Shown here in pieces: positions 32,659 through 41,605 of a DNA stretch of 44,085 bases. This DNA is from Sedimentisphaerales bacterium (GTDB taxonomy: Bacteria; Planctomycetota; Phycisphaerae; Sedimentisphaerales; Anaerobacaceae): NCBI GenBank assembly GCA_028282745.1, contig JANQHJ010000100.1, positions 1 to 44,085 on the forward strand. The letters run 5' to 3'. Position 1 is the stretch's first letter. Each line of letters starts with the position of its first letter. A program made the position numbers and the translations under genes. The notes beneath the pieces were generated by a model that did no database searches, was not told the origin of the DNA, and worked only from the letters and a program-made list of their open reading frames with translations.

Positions 32659-34335
32659 TCACATTCTCTGATAACGAGGCCCGCCGCCGCCTTCGGGCAC
32701 AGTCCAGCGTATGTTATCAAAGGGGCATTTCCGCTGACATGTCTTGCAATGCAGACAGTTTGACGGATTTGCTGCTTTAACTTCATCGCTTATTGTCTCA
32801 TAAACACCGGCTGGACAGAAAGTAATACAAGGTCTCTCGAATTTCGCAGCGCATTTTTCTACGCAGATATTTTTATCAATAATTATCAAATGACTTGGTT
32901 GATCTTCTCTGTGCTCTGTTGCTGCTACAGCGGTAAACGTATCTTTGTCGAAACGGTGTTTGCATTTGAACCTGTACTTTGCTTTCGTCATAACCTCATA
33001 GTCTTTTTCTACTTTAAACTTAGGAAGTAAATTGCCCAAAACCGATATAGGCAAGCCGAACAAAGGCCCAAGCTTTGCAATAGTCTGCCTGTAATTACGC
33101 CCTGACATCATCTCTTTATCTACACTTGAATTGTCAATAAGCTTGGTATATTGCTTAGCTGCTTCGTTCGGTTCGGATATTGAAGAAGCTATCGCCTTAG
33201 CTGCTTTTGTCCCGGATATAATAGCGTTATGAAGTCCCTTGATTTTCAGCATATTTACAAAGCCGGCGCTGTCACCAGCTATAATACAGTTACCAATTCC
33301 AATAGAACCGCTGACCGGGTCACGCGGTATGGCATAATATCCACCTTCCGGTATCATCTTCGCACCAGCTTCAACTACCGTTCCGCCTTTAATATATTGC
33401 TCCACAAAACGATGTTCTTTGAATCTCACCAGGGCATCTTGTGGATTAAAATCATGATACTTCCAGTCTGCCCCGACGATTATCCCGACAGATAGATGGT
33501 CTTTCATTCCGGCATAAATAATGCCACCGCCGAACATCGCAGGCCCTATTACGGGTCTCCAGAGTGGGTAACCCATCGCATGTACTACTCTGCCTGGCGT
33601 GAATTTTTCATACTGATCCGGATTGACTTTTATTAACTCTTTAACACTGACCGAATAAAGCTGATCACTCTTTCTTTCTAACCCGGCCTTTCCGACTAAA
33701 TTTTCAGTTAGAAGCCCATCACACCCCTCAGCCAACACAACAAAATCGGCCTTTACGATTTCACCAGCCAAATAGTTAGGCTGTTTATTGCCTTCTTTAT
33801 CCAGCCCCTGATCGATAAGTTTCACACCTGTGACAACACCCTTAACATCATTGAAAATAACATCTTCAGCTGCGAACCCTTTGAGTACCTCAGCACCCAA
33901 TTCACTCGCTATTTCGCCAAGCCACCTTGTCAACCTGCTGATTGACACCGAGTAATCATCAATGTGCATCATCTGCCCAAGGCTAAGACCGAGCATGTTT
34001 GCTATCTTTATCATAAAGAAAATGTTGAAAGACAAGCTCTTGCCTAATAAAAACGTTATGCTGTCTTTCTCTATCTTATTTGCTAAAACTTCCTTCGCTT
34101 TATTACTTTCCATCCAGCCGGGCCGAACATCATCCAACAACTGATGTAGCGCCATAACCTCCAGCACTGCCCCCGATAAGTTATGGTTCCCAAGCTCCTG
34201 TCCTTTTTCAATAACACAGACTTCAAGCTCAGGCTTTTCATACTTTAGCCTTATCGCCGCAGCCAACCCAGCTGGCCCGCCCCCAACGATCAACACATCT
34301 GTCTTATTATATTTATCTATATCTTTCACCGTCAA
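32659..34335 (-). CDS. Electron transfer flavoprotein:quinone oxidoreductase
   Basis: A 558-residue ETF-QO/FixC-family flavoprotein that passes electrons from ETF to the quinone pool at the membrane. The FAD-binding DVLIVGGGPAGLAAAIRL lies at about 13-31. A second FAD motif reads GNCIIAGDSAGFVNMLKIKGLHNAI, and the C-terminus carries a 4Fe-4S site: CPAGVYE and NCLHCKTCQRKCP. It begins with TTG whose last two bases overlap the TGA of the fused EtfBA gene, so translation is coupled. The length matches ETF-QO rather than the shorter FixC. In anaerobes such a module can feed low-potential electrons into menaquinone. Confidence 0.92.
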   Translation of the reverse strand: MTVKDIDKYNKTDVLIVGGGPAGLAAAIRLKYEKPELEVCVIEKGQELGNHNLSGAVLEVMALHQLLDDVRPGWMESNKAKEVLANKIEKDSITFLLGKSLSFNIFFMIKIANMLGLSLGQMMHIDDYSVSISRLTRWLGEIASELGAEVLKGFAAEDVIFNDVKGVVTGVKLIDQGLDKEGNKQPNYLAGEIVKADFVVLAEGCDGLLTENLVGKAGLERKSDQLYSVSVKELIKVNPDQYEKFTPGRVVHAMGYPLWRPVIGPAMFGGGIIYAGMKDHLSVGIIVGADWKYHDFNPQDALVRFKEHRFVEQYIKGGTVVEAGAKMIPEGGYYAIPRDPVSGSIGIGNCIIAGDSAGFVNMLKIKGLHNAIISGTKAAKAIASSISEPNEAAKQYTKLIDNSSVDKEMMSGRNYRQTIAKLGPLFGLPISVLGNLLPKFKVEKDYEVMTKAKYRFKCKHRFDKDTFTAVAATEHREDQPSHLIIIDKNICVEKCAAKFERPCITFCPAGVYETISDEVKAANPSNCLHCKTCQRKCPFDNIRWTVPEGGGGPRYQRM

Positions 34336-36422
34336 TGCAGTTCCAATGACTGAACAAGTTTAGGTAGTATTTCTTCCGCACTACCTACCATATAATAATC
34401 ACACTGCTTGAATATCGGAGCATGCGGATCGCTGTTGATTGCGACTATCGTTTCGGTATTTGCAACGCCTATCATATGCTGGATCGCTCCGCTGATTCCG
34501 ACCGCTACGTAAAGCTTCGGCCCCACCGAAGCCCCCGTCTGACCAACCTGCCTGATACGCCCGGCGAATCCCTGTTCGACCGCTGCTCTCGTCGCGCCTT
34601 TTTCTACACGCTTTTCAAAATTTTTCTCAAGTATCTTGCATAATGAGCCAATCAGCCTTTCATAATTATCACGGTTCTGCATACCCTTACCGCCGCTGAC
34701 AATGATATCTGCATCGAGACTCACTTCTCCGTTGCCTTTGACACTTTCGATAATTTCAAGGCTTACATCATCTTCTGATAAATTAACCTCGTGGCGGATA
34801 ACTTTTCCTTTTCGGTTTTTATCTTCCGGCAACCTTTTCATAACGCCAGGCCGCGCCGTCGCCATCTGCGATTTCGAATTCTTGGTACAGATGGTCGCCA
34901 TCACATTACCGCCGAGAGCGGGGCGGGTCTGCAGCAATATCGCTATCTCACCCCTTCGGGAACTGTCTTTTATGTCGAGCCTGGTACAATCAGCCGTCAG
35001 CCCGCAACCGCATCGATACGAAACCATAGGAGCCAGTATCCTGCCCTGCGGTGTCGCGGCAAAGAGAACTATCTGGGGCCAGTGTTTTTCTATACAATCC
35101 GACACTGCCTTTCGATAAACCACGGGATCGAATTGCTCAAGCAGCTCATTTTCAACAATATAAACTTTGTCAGCACCTGCCCATATCAGCGGATCTGTCA
35201 TGTCTTTGATTTTATTACCCAAAAGCAAAACGCCTGCCTCTACTTCAAGCGATTTGGCCAGCTCCTTCGCCTTTCCTATTAGTTCATAAGTAGCAGGATG
35301 CACCTGGCCATCGATTATCTCCGCGACTACCCAGACTTCACCATTATAAGTAGGTTCGCTCAGGTTGAACCCCTCAAGCATTGCCTCCAGGGTGTTCTTA
35401 TGAAAACGCTTACCAGACTCTACAATAAGCTTGCTTTTGGCATATTCGTCCAAATCACCCGGCTCGCCCACTCCCAACTCTTGAAGCTTCTCAACTAACA
35501 GGGCGTAATCCTTGATTTCCTTTTCGAGCCCTTCGAATCTCCTGTCAAAAAGACTCTCTCGGTTTTTGACAAGAACATAACTTCCGTCATCTTGTATTCT
35601 GGCCGCCGACTTCAATCCATTTTCGCCCAGGCATTTTGTGATAAGCTTTGATAGAGTTCCCACATCCTCTACTTGCTCACATTTTCTGCTGCTTTTACCC
35701 GGCGGGAACACTCTTATCACAGCTGTCTTGGATCCCTTTGCCCCGATACTGCTTGCCCGAACGTCACCTGTTCCCCACCGAATCACATTCACATGCTGAG
35801 CCCATCTGCTTCGTCCAAAAGATGCGAACATCGGGTACTCGTATTTTGCCACGGTTATTACCGCCGGCTTACTCTTCACCGCGGCCACTTCGCTGCCGCC
35901 GCTGATTATCCGGGTAAACTCGAACCTGCCGTTCTTGTATTTACTATCGGTTACATAGGCAACGCATGGTATCTGCAGTTCCTCTGCAACCTGCCCGGGC
36001 ACCTGTGCCGTGTCACCGTCAACTGATTGCATCCCGCTCAGGACATAATAATCATTTTCATTTTTTAGTATTTCTTTCGCGATTTTTCTTATTGCAAATG
36101 CAAGCGGATTTGCTGTCGCCCATGTATCCGCTCCGCCAAGTGCTCGATCAGTTAGCAAAACAACTTCATCAGCGCATCGTGACAAGCTGTATCGAAGTAT
36201 CTCTTCCGCTTTAGGCGGCCCCATCGTCAGGCATATTATTTTACCGTCACCGCCCGATATGTCCCTCATATGATTAGCTGTTGCCAGCGCTTGTACATCC
36301 AGCTCGTTAATAACGCTTATTAATCGGCTACGTATTAATGTCCCGCTCACCGGATCAAAAGCATTGTCCGTTATCTGGCTTATATCGGGTACTTGTTTGA
36401 CTAAAACTATATAATCTGACAT
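34332..36422 (-). CDS. Fused electron transfer flavoprotein, beta and alpha subunits in one chain
   Basis: A 696-residue fusion. Residues about 1-260 are EtfB (YIVLVKQVPD start, SGMQSVDGDTAQVPGQVAE nucleotide site). A linker of about 100 residues with coiled-coil character follows. Residues about 355-696 are EtfA (WVVAEIIDGQVHPATYELIGKA, then the FAD signature GASVGPKLYVAVGISGAIQH and AINSDPHAPIF near the C-terminus). ETF is usually two separate proteins that accept electrons from acyl-CoA or other dehydrogenases. The order beta-alpha and the overlap with ETF-QO form one electron-transfer operon. No acyl-CoA dehydrogenase is in the window. Confidence 0.92.
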   Translation of the reverse strand: MSDYIVLVKQVPDISQITDNAFDPVSGTLIRSRLISVINELDVQALATANHMRDISGGDGKIICLTMGPPKAEEILRYSLSRCADEVVLLTDRALGGADTWATANPLAFAIRKIAKEILKNENDYYVLSGMQSVDGDTAQVPGQVAEELQIPCVAYVTDSKYKNGRFEFTRIISGGSEVAAVKSKPAVITVAKYEYPMFASFGRSRWAQHVNVIRWGTGDVRASSIGAKGSKTAVIRVFPPGKSSRKCEQVEDVGTLSKLITKCLGENGLKSAARIQDDGSYVLVKNRESLFDRRFEGLEKEIKDYALLVEKLQELGVGEPGDLDEYAKSKLIVESGKRFHKNTLEAMLEGFNLSEPTYNGEVWVVAEIIDGQVHPATYELIGKAKELAKSLEVEAGVLLLGNKIKDMTDPLIWAGADKVYIVENELLEQFDPVVYRKAVSDCIEKHWPQIVLFAATPQGRILAPMVSYRCGCGLTADCTRLDIKDSSRRGEIAILLQTRPALGGNVMATICTKNSKSQMATARPGVMKRLPEDKNRKGKVIRHEVNLSEDDVSLEIIESVKGNGEVSLDADIIVSGGKGMQNRDNYERLIGSLCKILEKNFEKRVEKGATRAAVEQGFAGRIRQVGQTGASVGPKLYVAVGISGAIQHMIGVANTETIVAINSDPHAPIFKQCDYYMVGSAEEILPKLVQSLELH

Positions 36423-36624
36423 CGTGTTACTGCTACCATTTTCTTCTGATAATTACGTGACTATAAAGCTATTTTAACAACAAAGTTGTAAATTATATAC
36501 ACTCATTTTGCTCCGTTTTTAGGCTGTATAGGCTACTATTGTTAAAATGGTTAAAGTTTAACACTTGTTTTTGCTAAATAGAAATAGCACACTTATTTAT
36601 ATGCAAAAAGCGCCATGAAATTTT

Positions 36625-36652
36625 TTGTAAAATATTTTATTCTTGCTATAAG
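36625..36652 (+). promoter_or_regulatory. Promoter of the corrinoid-protein gene
   Basis: TTGTAA (36625-36630) and TATAAG (36647-36652) are 16 bp apart, with TGC before the -10. The leader would be about 60 bases. Confidence 0.5.
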
Positions 36653-36720
36653 TTATTCTTTTGTGTTAAATTAAATTTGTTAACTGACTGTTAACTTTGG
36701 AAGAAGATCGAGGTGAGATA

Positions 36721-37347
36721 ATGGCAGACCTTAAGGCGTTAGCTGAAGCGATCACTAAAGGAGATCAAAGCTCCGCGGTCGAAATCACTAATGCGGCTCT
36801 TGCAGAAGGGCTCGAAGTTAAAACAATTCTTGACGAAGGCCTAATCGGGGGAATGGACATTGTCGCCGAAAGATGGAAGAACAACGAAATTTACATCCCC
36901 GAAGTACTCATTGCCGCACGGGCTATGAAAAGTGCGATGGAGCTTCTCGAGCCTGAAATGGCCAAAGCCGGACTCGAACCTCAGGGGACATGTGTACTTG
37001 GCACCGTACAGGGTGACTTGCACGACATCGGAAAGAATCTTGTCGTCATGATGTTAAAAGGAGCGGGATTTGAGGTTGTAGATGCCGGCGTTGATACCGC
37101 GCCGGAAAAATTCCTTGAGTTGGCAAAACAAAACAGCCCACAGATCGTTGGAATGAGTTCGCTTCTAACGACAACCATGCCCGCCATGGAAAAAACTATT
37201 CAAATATTTAAAGAAGCTGGTATCGATACGAAATTTATTATTGGAGGAGCGCCGGTGACACAGGGCTATGCTGATAAGATCGGTGCCGATGGATATGCTC
37301 CTGACGCCGCTTCTGCGGTTGACTTAGTAAAAAACCTTGTTGCGTAA
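36721..37347 (+). CDS. Corrinoid (B12-binding) methyl-carrier protein
   Basis: A 208-residue protein of the MtbC/MttC/MtaC-like family. An N-terminal helical cap domain (about 1-85, ALAEGLEVKTILDEGLIGGMD and EVLIAARAMKSAM) is followed by a Rossmann B12 domain with the DLHDIGKN motif, whose His101 coordinates cobalt, and SSLLTTTMPAM and IIGGAPVTQGYADKIGADGYAPDA. I choose the ATG at 36721 because GAGGTGA precedes it; an upstream TTG at 36697 adds eight residues. Such proteins carry a methyl group between a substrate methyltransferase (methylamine, methanol or aromatic methyl ether) and a second methyltransferase. Neither is adjacent, so the substrate is unknown. Confidence 0.9.
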   Translation: MADLKALAEAITKGDQSSAVEITNAALAEGLEVKTILDEGLIGGMDIVAERWKNNEIYIPEVLIAARAMKSAMELLEPEMAKAGLEPQGTCVLGTVQGDLHDIGKNLVVMMLKGAGFEVVDAGVDTAPEKFLELAKQNSPQIVGMSSLLTTTMPAMEKTIQIFKEAGIDTKFIIGGAPVTQGYADKIGADGYAPDAASAVDLVKNLVA

Positions 37348-37420
37348 TTGTACTTGCTTTTGTCAATTTCAAAAAAAACTTGCGCGGCAGGCCTATATTT
37401 TTTTCTCTGTTTGATGTCAA

Positions 37421-37449
37421 TTGGACACTTGGTTTCTTGAAAATATATT
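37421..37449 (+). promoter_or_regulatory. Promoter of the sigma-factor gene, probably leaderless
   Basis: TTGGAC (37421-37426) and TATATT (37444-37449) have a 17-bp spacer. Only five bases (AAACT) separate the -10 from the ATG at 37455, so transcription would begin at or next to the start codon. Confidence 0.5.
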
Positions 37450-37454
37450 AAACT

Positions 37455-39134
37455 ATGCGTAAAATTAAGAATCCCCATCTTGCTCAGTTGCTGATGCAGT
37501 TAAGATTCACTTCTCCGGAGAAAAGAAGAAAGTACCTCGAAACCACGGAAGCTCTGCTGGACATCATTGAACCTCAAAAAGAATATCCCTTCGATTTCAT
37601 CTGCTATAAAATAACGGGATACCACCCAAAAGGATTACCTGGCGAAATCATTACTGCAAAAGAACTTACAGACGATCTGCACATCTTCCTATGGAAACTC
37701 AGCGGCCAGGTCGATGACCCGGCCGACGAGCAGGGACAGAACGTTTATCCTATAGATTCTCTCGCTAAGGAGCTTAATGTTTCAACAAAGACAATTAGCA
37801 GGTGGCGTTCAAAGGGGCTGCTCGCAAGAAAATATACATTCGATAACGGAAGAAAAATGCTCGCCGTCACTCAGGAAAACCTGGATAAGTTCCTTACTGC
37901 TAATCCAAACATAGCTGAAAGGGCAAAAAGTTTTACTCACATGACTCCTGCAGAAAAACAGCTTGTTCAGGATCTTTTGAACGAGCTGTCCGCAGACAAA
38001 AACTATACTCGCCAAAAAGCGATTGACGAAATAGCCAAACGTCTCGGCCGGGCAAGAGAGACCATAAGACTTATGCTCGCTGACTCGGAAGGGCCCCGAA
38101 AAAAGATCTTTAAAGATTACAAGAGGCCCCTTGACCCAAAAGCAAATGCAGAGGTCTTCAAGCTATATCAGCAGGGAACCAAACCTAAAGAGATCGCCAA
38201 AAAATTCAGACGTGCCGTTACTTCAATCTACCGTATCGTCAGGATAAAAAGAGTAAATATTATGCTCGCTAAAAATATCGAATTCGTGCCGAGCGATGAA
38301 TTCGAACATCCCGATGCCTATGATACTATCATTGGCCAATACCTGCAGCAGCGACATCAGTTGAAAGACAAAGCCGGCCAACCTGACTTATCGAGCGGCC
38401 CGTTGAATAAATATCTGCAATCGATAAAAAAGCTCCCAAGGATGACAAGGGATACGGAGCTCGATTTGTTTAGAAAATACAATTATTTAAAATATCTTGC
38501 ACGGCAGACACAAAGAAAGCTTCATGACGACCATGAAAATTCCGAACTGTTGTGTAAGATTGAAAAATATTACACAGAAGCACAGGTAATTAACAACCGC
38601 ATCATCGAATCCAACCTCCAGCTCGTTGTCAGCATTGCAGGCAAGCACACTACCACCGGGGCCAGCCTTCAGGAGCTTATCAGTGAAGGAAATTTCGCCA
38701 TGATGCGAGCCGTCGAAAAATTCGACTATTCCAAGGGCTTCCGTTTCGCAACTTATGCATCATGGATTATAGCCAAAAACTTTGCAAGAAAGCTCCCTCA
38801 GAAAGGACTCGACAAAAGGACGGCGGAACCGCTGGAGAACATCCAGAAAAATCTCCGTCTCGCCGAGGAGATCGACTTTGGAGCGATCGACCGTGCGCGC
38901 AATAGTCTTGTCCAGGTTATAAGGGAAGAACTCGACGAAAGGGAGCAGCACGTCATAATACACCATTACGGTCTGACCGGCTCACCCATCATTAAGAAAA
39001 CAAGAACTCTAAAGGAAATAGGTGATGATCTTGGTCTTACTGGTGAACGTATCAGGCAGATCGAGCTTACCGCACTTCAAAAACTAAAACAATCCCTCAG
39101 CATAGACCAGTTCGAACTGCTCACAACTGACTGA
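37455..39134 (+). CDS. Sigma-70-family factor with extra N-terminal helix-turn-helix regions
   Basis: A 559-residue sigma factor. The C-terminal half has region 1.2-like sequence (LNKYLQSIKKLPRMTRDTELDLF, about 313-335), region 2 (NLQLVVSIAG, LISEGNFAMMRAVEKFDY, FRFATYASWIIAKNFAR) and region 4 (RTLKEIGDDLGLTGERIRQIELTALQKLK, about 515-545). Only about 45 residues lie between regions 2.4 and 4, so region 3 seems missing or much reduced. The N-terminal 290 residues hold three helix-turn-helix-like stretches: VSTKTISRWRSKGLL, RARETIRLMLAD and KPKEIAKKFRRAVTSIYRIV. It is therefore not a standard RpoD. It may be a lineage-specific regulator that reads a DNA or ligand signal itself. Promoter specificity is unknown. 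Confidence 0.85.
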   Translation: MRKIKNPHLAQLLMQLRFTSPEKRRKYLETTEALLDIIEPQKEYPFDFICYKITGYHPKGLPGEIITAKELTDDLHIFLWKLSGQVDDPADEQGQNVYPIDSLAKELNVSTKTISRWRSKGLLARKYTFDNGRKMLAVTQENLDKFLTANPNIAERAKSFTHMTPAEKQLVQDLLNELSADKNYTRQKAIDEIAKRLGRARETIRLMLADSEGPRKKIFKDYKRPLDPKANAEVFKLYQQGTKPKEIAKKFRRAVTSIYRIVRIKRVNIMLAKNIEFVPSDEFEHPDAYDTIIGQYLQQRHQLKDKAGQPDLSSGPLNKYLQSIKKLPRMTRDTELDLFRKYNYLKYLARQTQRKLHDDHENSELLCKIEKYYTEAQVINNRIIESNLQLVVSIAGKHTTTGASLQELISEGNFAMMRAVEKFDYSKGFRFATYASWIIAKNFARKLPQKGLDKRTAEPLENIQKNLRLAEEIDFGAIDRARNSLVQVIREELDEREQHVIIHHYGLTGSPIIKKTRTLKEIGDDLGLTGERIRQIELTALQKLKQSLSIDQFELLTTD

Positions 39135-39188
39135 AAGTCATCATTGCAGACCAACTCATATTTTCTTATATTTACCGGTTAAATATCC

Positions 39189-39206
39189 ATCCCGATTTTT
39201 CGGGAT
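39189..39206 (+). terminator. Possible terminator hairpin after the sigma-factor gene
   Basis: ATCCCGA TTTT TCGGGAT is a perfect 7-bp stem. The T-rich stretch that follows is not immediate, so termination is only probable. Confidence 0.4.
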
Positions 39207-39260
39207 TCAGAAATTTTGATATTTGTTGTTTGATTTTTTATTTTCCTGTAGGGGTTTTAT

Positions 39261-40061
39261 ATGGAAACTATCGGATTCATCGGTGGCGGGAACATGGCTG
39301 AAGCCGTCATAAAGGGGATTATCACTGCCAGGATTTATCCACCTGAAAACATCCTTGTTAGCGATATCAAACAGGATAGGCTGCAATATTTAGCCAATAC
39401 TTATCAGCTGAGAACAACCACCGACAATGCCGAAGTCTCGCGCACTGTCGATATTCTGGTCTTGAGCATAAAACCACAGATAATGCCGGATGCCCTCCAG
39501 GGCATCAAAGGCAACATCTCACCCGATACGCTCATAATCTCTATCGCAGCCGGCATTCTTATAAGAAAGATAACCGACGTACTCGGCCACTTACCTGTCA
39601 TTCGCGTAATGCCCAACACTCCCGCGCTCATTGGTACCGGAGCAAGCGGCGTTTTCGCCAACGACCAGGCCAAGCCTATGCTGCGAAAGGCCCAGCGTAT
39701 TACCGACGCTATCGGCATAACCGTCTTTGTTGATACTGAAGATATGATAGATTCCATCACCGCCACCAGTGGATCAGGCCCAGCTTATTTCTTTCTCCTG
39801 ATGGAGGAAATGACAAAAGCCGCTGTAGAGCTCGGCTTCGATCAAGACACCGCCCGAAAACTCGTCATCCAGACAGCAAAAGGCGCCGCTTTATTAGCCG
39901 ATTTTTCTGACGACGATCCCGGCGAACTAAGAAGGAAAGTAACAAGCCCAGGTGGTACAACAGAGGCTGCTATTAAAGTTTTCAACGATGAGAATTTTGG
40001 ACAAATTGTAAATAAAGCACTGAACAGGGCAAAACAAAGAAGCATTGAACTTTCAAAATAA
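39261..40061 (+). CDS. proC: Pyrroline-5-carboxylate reductase
   Basis: A 266-residue ProC, which reduces pyrroline-5-carboxylate to proline with NAD(P)H. The N-terminal IGFIGGGNMAEAVIKG is the nucleotide-binding fold, VIRVMPNTPALIGTGASG is the central motif, and SGSGPAYFFLLMEEM and VTSPGGTTEAAI form the substrate region. Length is typical. A TAGGGG ribosome site precedes the ATG. It appears to be a single gene; proA and proB are not nearby. Confidence 0.95.
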   Translation: METIGFIGGGNMAEAVIKGIITARIYPPENILVSDIKQDRLQYLANTYQLRTTTDNAEVSRTVDILVLSIKPQIMPDALQGIKGNISPDTLIISIAAGILIRKITDVLGHLPVIRVMPNTPALIGTGASGVFANDQAKPMLRKAQRITDAIGITVFVDTEDMIDSITATSGSGPAYFFLLMEEMTKAAVELGFDQDTARKLVIQTAKGAALLADFSDDDPGELRRKVTSPGGTTEAAIKVFNDENFGQIVNKALNRAKQRSIELSK

Positions 40062-40075
40062 ATTGCATTATAACG

Positions 40076-40113
40076 GATTGTCATTGCGAAGGAGTGAAAC
40101 GACTGCGGCAATC
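40076..40113. repeat. Short interspersed repeat-like element
   Basis: A 38-bp unit begins GATTGTCATTGCGAAGG and ends CTGCGGCAATC. GATTG and CAATC at the ends are inverted. It resembles the family of short dispersed repeats with ATTGCGAGCGAAGCGAAG-type cores found in many environmental bacteria. Only one copy is in this window, so family membership comes from recall. Confidence 0.45.
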
Positions 40114-40146
40114 TTGACCTTTAATTATGATATAGGGGTTTGAAAA

Positions 40147-41598
40147 ATGAAATTAAATCGCAGGGAATTTGTGAAATATGTTGGCATAAATGCCGGACTG
40201 CTGACTTTAGCTGGTTGCAAGAAGAAGGCTGCCGCTAAATCTAAGAAAAAACCTAACATCATTTACATAATGGCCGATGACATGGGCTATTCAGGCCTCG
40301 GTTGCTACGGTCAGACAAAGATACTTACGCCTAACATTGATAAAATGGCCGCACAGGGTATGAAGTTCACTGATTTTTACACTTCTTGCCCCGTCTGCGC
40401 CCCAGCCAGGTTCAGTCTCGTCACAGGTAAACATGGCGGACATGCCTATGTACGTGACAACTATGAAATAGGCGAATGGGAAAGCTACCAAGGCCAACTC
40501 CCCATCCCGCAAGGCACTGTCACTATAGGCTCAATACTCAAAAAACAAGGCTACGCCAACGGCTGCTTCGGAAAGTGGGGCATCGGCGCCGTCAATACAT
40601 CCGGCGATCCACTAAATAACGGTTTCGACCGATTCTACGGCTATAACTGCCAGCGTCACGCCCATAACTATTATCCAAGATACCTCGTCTCCGACAAAGA
40701 AAATGTTCCTCTCGAAGGAAACGACCGCGGCACCACCGGCAAACATTATGCTCCGCAACTTATTGCCGATCAGTTGCTCGATTTCATCAGAGACAACAAG
40801 GACAAACCGTTCTTTGTATATTATGCCTCTGTTCTTCCTCACCTCGGTCTCCAGGTCCCGCAGGAGTATATCGACCAGTATTTAGGCAAATGGCCCGAAA
40901 CACCATATACCGGAAAGTCATACGTCCCGCACCCAACCCCCAAAGCCTGTCTTGCTGCAATGCATACCTTCCTTGATGCCCAGGTCGGCCGTATTATAGA
41001 ATTACTGAAGGAACTTGGTATTGAAAACAATACCATCGTGATGTTCTCATCTGACAATGGCCCGTCACCGATTACTGACCAGACATTCCCCGAATTCTTC
41101 GAGCCTGCAAAACCATTCAGGGGCAAAAAGCGTGATGTTTATGAAGGTGGCGTTCGCGTACCTATGGTCGCATACTGGCCAGGCAAGATTAAACCTGGTA
41201 CAGTCACCGATCATATCTCTGCTCAGTACGACCTGCTCGCCACTGTTGCGAATCTTGCCAATGCCGAAGTCCCCAAAGATACCGATGGCATCAGTTTTGT
41301 GCCGACATTAATGTCTCAGCCGGAAAAGCAAAAACAGCACAAGTATCTCTTCTGGGATTTCGCCGGCGCTGGTGCAAAGATAGGTGTCCGAATGGGCAAG
41401 TTCAAGGGTATTAAAAAGGATTTGAAAAAGAATCCGGACGCGCCGCTTGAGTTATATAATCTGGAAGATGATATCGCTGAATCTAAGAACGTCTCTGCCG
41501 ACTATCCTGAGATAGCCGTTAAAATCGAAAAGATTATGCTCGAAGCCCGAACAAAACCGGAGATCAAAGAATTCCAGTTCGGAAAATATAAACAATAG
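40147..41598 (+). CDS. Arylsulfatase-family protein, probable Tat-exported lipoprotein
   Basis: A 483-residue sulfatase of the alkaline-phosphatase superfamily. The N-terminus has a twin-arginine-type motif (NRREFVKYVG) and a lipobox-like LAGC (Cys24). The active-site CxPxR is C84-A-P-A-R88, where Cys84 would be converted to formylglycine. Metal ligands include the IMADDMGYSG Asp pair and SSDNGP near residue 303. Other conserved blocks are GKWGIG and EGGVRVPMVAYWPG. It hydrolyses sulfate esters, probably on sulfated polysaccharides, as is common in planctomycetes. The maturase is not in the window. Substrate specificity cannot be read here. Confidence 0.93.
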   Translation: MKLNRREFVKYVGINAGLLTLAGCKKKAAAKSKKKPNIIYIMADDMGYSGLGCYGQTKILTPNIDKMAAQGMKFTDFYTSCPVCAPARFSLVTGKHGGHAYVRDNYEIGEWESYQGQLPIPQGTVTIGSILKKQGYANGCFGKWGIGAVNTSGDPLNNGFDRFYGYNCQRHAHNYYPRYLVSDKENVPLEGNDRGTTGKHYAPQLIADQLLDFIRDNKDKPFFVYYASVLPHLGLQVPQEYIDQYLGKWPETPYTGKSYVPHPTPKACLAAMHTFLDAQVGRIIELLKELGIENNTIVMFSSDNGPSPITDQTFPEFFEPAKPFRGKKRDVYEGGVRVPMVAYWPGKIKPGTVTDHISAQYDLLATVANLANAEVPKDTDGISFVPTLMSQPEKQKQHKYLFWDFAGAGAKIGVRMGKFKGIKKDLKKNPDAPLELYNLEDDIAESKNVSADYPEIAVKIEKIMLEARTKPEIKEFQFGKYKQ

Positions 41599-41605
41599 AT
41601 TTTGC

